From Diabrotica undecimpunctata (taxonomy: Eukaryota; Arthropoda; Insecta; Coleoptera; Chrysomelidae), in assembly GCF_040954645.1 (NCBI RefSeq), contig NC_092805.1:71471186-71535185 (forward strand): 64,000 nt of DNA, read 5' to 3'. Positions 60,627-64,000 of this stretch are shown here, in pieces; the first letter of the stretch is position 1; each line of letters opens with the position of its first letter. The position numbers and the translations under genes were made by a program. The notes beneath the pieces are model-generated. The model was not told the DNA's origin. It saw only the letters and a list, made by a program, of their open reading frames with translations, and searched no databases.

Positions 60627-63600
60627 TTATTCAATCTCTTCATGATATTGAAAAATGTCGTTGATATGAAATATGCCTCTTAGTCTGTTCTCTGCATCTA
60701 TTAACACATAACTATTTAGTCCATTCTGATTTTCAATTGTATATGGACCTTCAAACATTGGTTGTAATTTCTTACAACGGTTTTCTTTAACATTACTTTT
60801 TCTAAGTGAACGAATTAACACTAGGTCTCCTTTTTGAAATGTGATTGGTTTTTTTATATTTCGATTTTGTCTTCTGATATATTTTTCAGCTTTCCTCCTA
60901 ATTCGGTTATTCACTTTCTGCATTACTTGTTCTAACATATCTTGATTATATTCACTAATCCACTTTCTGTTTCCTATATGGCCAAACATTGAATATTCTG
61001 GTACTTCTTCTGTATTCAAATTATGTGTATTATTTAAAAAATACTCTACTTGTGGTATATGTTGCTGCCAAGTTTCGTGTTGATTTTGGCACAGTATCCT
61101 TAAATATTTTATAACTTCTTTAATATATCTTTCTGCAGGATTTGCCTGAGGATGTCTGATACTTGTAAAATGAATGTTGATTCCCTTTTTCTCACAAAAT
61201 GCCCGAAATTTTTGGTTGTTAAAATATGTAGCATTATCTATTATGCAATTTCTAAATGGTCCTATTCCTTCGAAAAATTGATTAATATATAATTTTAATG
61301 TTTTAACATTTGTTCTAGAGCAGGGATATAGTTTAATAAATTTTGTATATAAATCAACTATCACTAGTATATACTTTTTTCCTGTTGGACTGAGAACTAA
61401 ATTTGAAATAAAATCCATGGAAACTGTATTTAACTTTTCATATACAACATTAGATTTATATGTGTTCTGGTTTTTGAAATTCTTTTCTTTGTTTAGTTGA
61501 CATATTGGGCATTGGGTAGTAATTTCTTTTGCTATACTTATGTCATTCTTTGCAAAATAATTGTCCCTAAATAGCATCCATAGCTTTCTTGAACCAATAT
61601 GCATATAATTGTTATGTAAATTTTTCAATATTTTCTTTGCTAAAGTTCTAGTTATTACATATACTTCTATGCCATTTATTATTTTATAATATACCCCATC
61701 TTTCCTAAGGACTTTTTGTTTTTCACTCAAATTGATCTGATCTCTTATAATTTCTTCTTTAGAATATAATCCAGTACTTTCTACTAATTGATTTAATCCA
61801 ATTTTTATTGTTCGCTGCCCTTTTTGTGGTGTATTTTCTAACCTTGATAAAGCATCTGCCACTATATTGGATTTTCCAGAAATGTATTTGATTTCAAAGC
61901 AGTATTCACTAAGTATTAGACTCCACCGATGTATTCTACTGTTTCCATATTTGTTATTTAATATAGACGTTAAAGCTTGGTGATCTGTTTCTATTGTAAA
62001 TTCATTACCCAACAAATAAAATCTTAATTTTGTGACACAGTGTATTATACTTGCTAGTTCTAATTCTGAAACTGAGTAACCCTTTTCATGTGGCTTTGTA
62101 ATTCTTGAAATGAATTGTATTGGGTATTCGACCCCATCATGTATTTGTAATAATACCCCTGATAATCTCTCTATTGATGCATCTGTTCTTAGTATGAATG
62201 GCTGTGTATAGTCAGGATAGTATATTTTCAAATTTGACAGAAAAATGTTTTTAATTTCTTGGAATGCTAGTTCTCTTCTCTGATCCCATCTCCATTTTAC
62301 ACCTTTTCTCAGTAGTTCAAGTAATGGAATTTCTTTTATACTTAGATCTGGTATCATCCTTTTATAATAATTAATTATTCCAATAAATCCTCTTAAAGTT
62401 CTTAAATTGTGTGGTGTTTTATATTCCTGAATGACTTGTGTCCGTTCTGGATCCATTTCGATTCCCTTAGTGTTAAGTTTATAACCTAGATATATGACTT
62501 CTTTTTGAAAAAATGTACATTTTTCTTGATTTATTTTTAGTCCCACTTTGTCTAATCTATTTATTATAATTTTTAGGTGTTTCTCATGATCTTCAGCCGT
62601 TTTAGAAAAAATTAAGATATCATCAATGTAGTGAATTACAAAATGTTCATATTGATCCAAAATATCATGAAGACATCTACATAGAGCACTGCACGATGAT
62701 TGAAGTCCAAATGGTACTACTTTGAATTGATATACTACTCCATCTATCTGAAATCCTGTATACTGTCTACTTTTTCTTTCTAGAGGTATTAACCAGAAAC
62801 TATGCTGTAAATCGATTTTAGTGAAAAATGACATTCCTGTAATTCTTCCTAATATTCCATCTATACTCATTGGTGCTTCAAATTGCTTTTCAGTAATCTT
62901 GTTAATATTCCTTGCATCCAAACATAACCTGATTTCACCTGATCTTTTTCGTACTACTACTATGGGGTTAATAAAACGTGTGTCTGCCTTCTCAATGATC
63001 CCATCTTCTAACATATTATTAATTGTTTTGTTTACTTCTTCTCTGTATTTATATGGTATTGGGTATGATTTTGTTTTAAAATCTTTTTCTTCTTTAACTT
63101 TTATACTATGGATATAATTTTGTGCAATTCTATTTTCTTTATTGACAAGTCCCTTGTGTTGCTGCAATATGGAAATGACTATTGATTTATATTCTTCAGG
63201 GCAATTTAAAACTTTCATCATATCTTCTTCTTTACAAATAACATTATTCTTCATTATGTACTCATTATTCCTTGCTTCCAATTTTACGCACTCCGCCTCG
63301 TAGGCATCCATCTGCTTAAAACTTCCATTCCTTAAATATTCACTACAATAATTATTCTTTACATTCTTTTGGGACATTTCCCTATCATCAAAATACATTT
63401 CTTCTTCATAAACATCATTATTTTCTTTTAATAATATCCTATCAACTCTTATTCCTTCTTCTACCTCATCTTTCTGCATAAATTTAATTATTTGCCCTTC
63501 CAAAGTTACCATTTTTTTTTCAAAATCTATCTTTACTTTCTTCTTTTCCAATTCATCATTTCCCATTAATATATCAACACATAAATCCTTGACAATAAAT

Positions 63601-63941
63601 CCTTGCATATTAATTTCTTTATTAAGAATATTAATTTTAAAATTGGCTAGTTTATCAATTTCACCCAACTTCTTATTATTTGCACCAATAATCTTAATTT
63701 TTGGAATCTTTATTATATATGATAGTTTTAATGTATTAAAAATAAAATTCTCCGAGACTAAAGTACTTTCTGAACCAGTATCTATCATAATCTTAATCAT
63801 TTTATTTTTGGCCAAAGCATTTATATAAATTAAATTAATAGATTCAATAATTTTATCCTCATCTAAAGAAATAAATTCAGAAGGTTTTTCATAATAGCAA
63901 TGGCCTACCTTGTAATTCAGAAAGTTTACTGCACAAAATTT
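60627..63941 (-). CDS. pol: Pol polyprotein of gypsy copy C
   Basis: Fully open with the same domain order and catalytic motifs as copies A and B (IDTGSES, YIDD, RTDASIERLSG, SMDF/IIDNATYF/NPAERYIKE, FEGPYTIE). The slippery heptamer is at 63935-63941. It has a handful of unique substitutions, such as EGIG for EEIG in the integrase. Reading frame intact although its 3' LTR is truncated. Confidence 0.93.
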   Translation of the reverse strand, partial: KFCAVNFLNYKVGHCYYEKPSEFISLDEDKIIESINLIYINALAKNKMIKIMIDTGSESTLVSENFIFNTLKLSYIIKIPKIKIIGANNKKLGEIDKLANFKINILNKEINMQGFIVKDLCVDILMGNDELEKKKVKIDFEKKMVTLEGQIIKFMQKDEVEEGIRVDRILLKENNDVYEEEMYFDDREMSQKNVKNNYCSEYLRNGSFKQMDAYEAECVKLEARNNEYIMKNNVICKEEDMMKVLNCPEEYKSIVISILQQHKGLVNKENRIAQNYIHSIKVKEEKDFKTKSYPIPYKYREEVNKTINNMLEDGIIEKADTRFINPIVVVRKRSGEIRLCLDARNINKITEKQFEAPMSIDGILGRITGMSFFTKIDLQHSFWLIPLERKSRQYTGFQIDGVVYQFKVVPFGLQSSCSALCRCLHDILDQYEHFVIHYIDDILIFSKTAEDHEKHLKIIINRLDKVGLKINQEKCTFFQKEVIYLGYKLNTKGIEMDPERTQVIQEYKTPHNLRTLRGFIGIINYYKRMIPDLSIKEIPLLELLRKGVKWRWDQRRELAFQEIKNIFLSNLKIYYPDYTQPFILRTDASIERLSGVLLQIHDGVEYPIQFISRITKPHEKGYSVSELELASIIHCVTKLRFYLLGNEFTIETDHQALTSILNNKYGNSRIHRWSLILSEYCFEIKYISGKSNIVADALSRLENTPQKGQRTIKIGLNQLVESTGLYSKEEIIRDQINLSEKQKVLRKDGVYYKIINGIEVYVITRTLAKKILKNLHNNYMHIGSRKLWMLFRDNYFAKNDISIAKEITTQCPICQLNKEKNFKNQNTYKSNVVYEKLNTVSMDFISNLVLSPTGKKYILVIVDLYTKFIKLYPCSRTNVKTLKLYINQFFEGIGPFRNCIIDNATYFNNQKFRAFCEKKGINIHFTSIRHPQANPAERYIKEVIKYLRILCQNQHETWQQHIPQVEYFLNNTHNLNTEEVPEYSMFGHIGNRKWISEYNQDMLEQVMQKVNNRIRRKAEKYIRRQNRNIKKPITFQKGDLVLIRSLRKSNVKENRCKKLQPMFEGPYTIENQNGLNSYVLIDAENRLRGIFHINDIFQYHEEIE

Positions 63942-64000
63942 TGATTATTAGAATTGTCAGATTGTATCTGACCACTTGGATCTGATGTCCTATGTCTTTC
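63926..64000 (-). CDS. gag: Gag of gypsy copy C, C-terminal end only
   Basis: The last ~25 codons (Arg/Ser tail, SDNSNNQNFVQ end) match copies A and B; the start lies beyond 64000. Confidence 0.85.
   Translation of the reverse strand, partial: ERHRTSDPSGQIQSDNSNNQNFVQ

Larger units (their letters stand above)
59341..64000 (-). mobile_element. Ty3/gypsy copy C, partial (runs off the window)
   Basis: Truncated 3' LTR 59341-60026, non-coding 3' region 60027-60626, pol 60627-63941, and the C-terminal codons of gag (63926 onward). The rest of gag and the 5' LTR lie beyond the window. Confidence 0.92.

Overview
The window looks like a repeat-dominated, AT-rich piece of an insect (arthropod) genome, possibly a beetle. 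That reading rests on the element mix: Ty3/gypsy LTR elements primed by tRNA-Lys, Penelope-like elements (PLEs), several LINE families with GAA/GAT-type tails, mariner, Tc1 and pogo DNA elements, long (TA)n microsatellites, and almost no host coding sequence. No bacterial or CRISPR feature is present. Only two short stretches look like host exons (about 2402-2657 and 47876-48202), and neither is firmly identified.

Layout. 1-3540: a ~120-bp satellite array, a long inverted repeat and a candidate host exon. 3540-12560: a chain of elements separated by (TA)n arrays: two short palindromic elements, mariner and Jockey remnants, a PLE with 1-kb inverted flanks, and a pogo-type MITE. 12559-30062: two near-intact Ty3/gypsy elements (A on -, B on +) head to head, separated by 120 bp of (TA)n. 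30257-38560: decayed LINE fragments and an exact 271-bp tandem duplication. 38640-40870: the same ~120-bp satellite family again plus other short-period repeats. 42123-46469: a LINE with two open ORFs and a poly(A) tail. 46605-50082: an RTE-type LINE remnant, a candidate exon and a decayed Tc1 transposase. 50338-52450: a foldback-like structure whose arms are short tandem repeats. 52560-59340: PLE-3, and an inverted pair of PLE-2 copies around a solo gypsy LTR. 59341-64000: gypsy copy C running off the end.

How the parts relate. The gypsy family has open gag and pol in A and B, open pol in C, a canonical -1 slippery heptamer just before the gag stop, and near-identical LTR pairs, so it looks recently active. 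The PLE-related segments repeatedly carry hammerhead-ribozyme architecture (CUGANGA, stem II, GAA, self-complementary helix III, NUH) and are arranged as inverted repeats bounded by (TA)n. Nearly every young element boundary falls in a (TA)n array. The best candidates for something under-described are (1) the set of hammerhead-bearing palindromic elements, (2) the foldback element and the ~120-bp satellite family that may be related to it, and (3) a Cys-rich antisense ORF in the PLE-2 tail.
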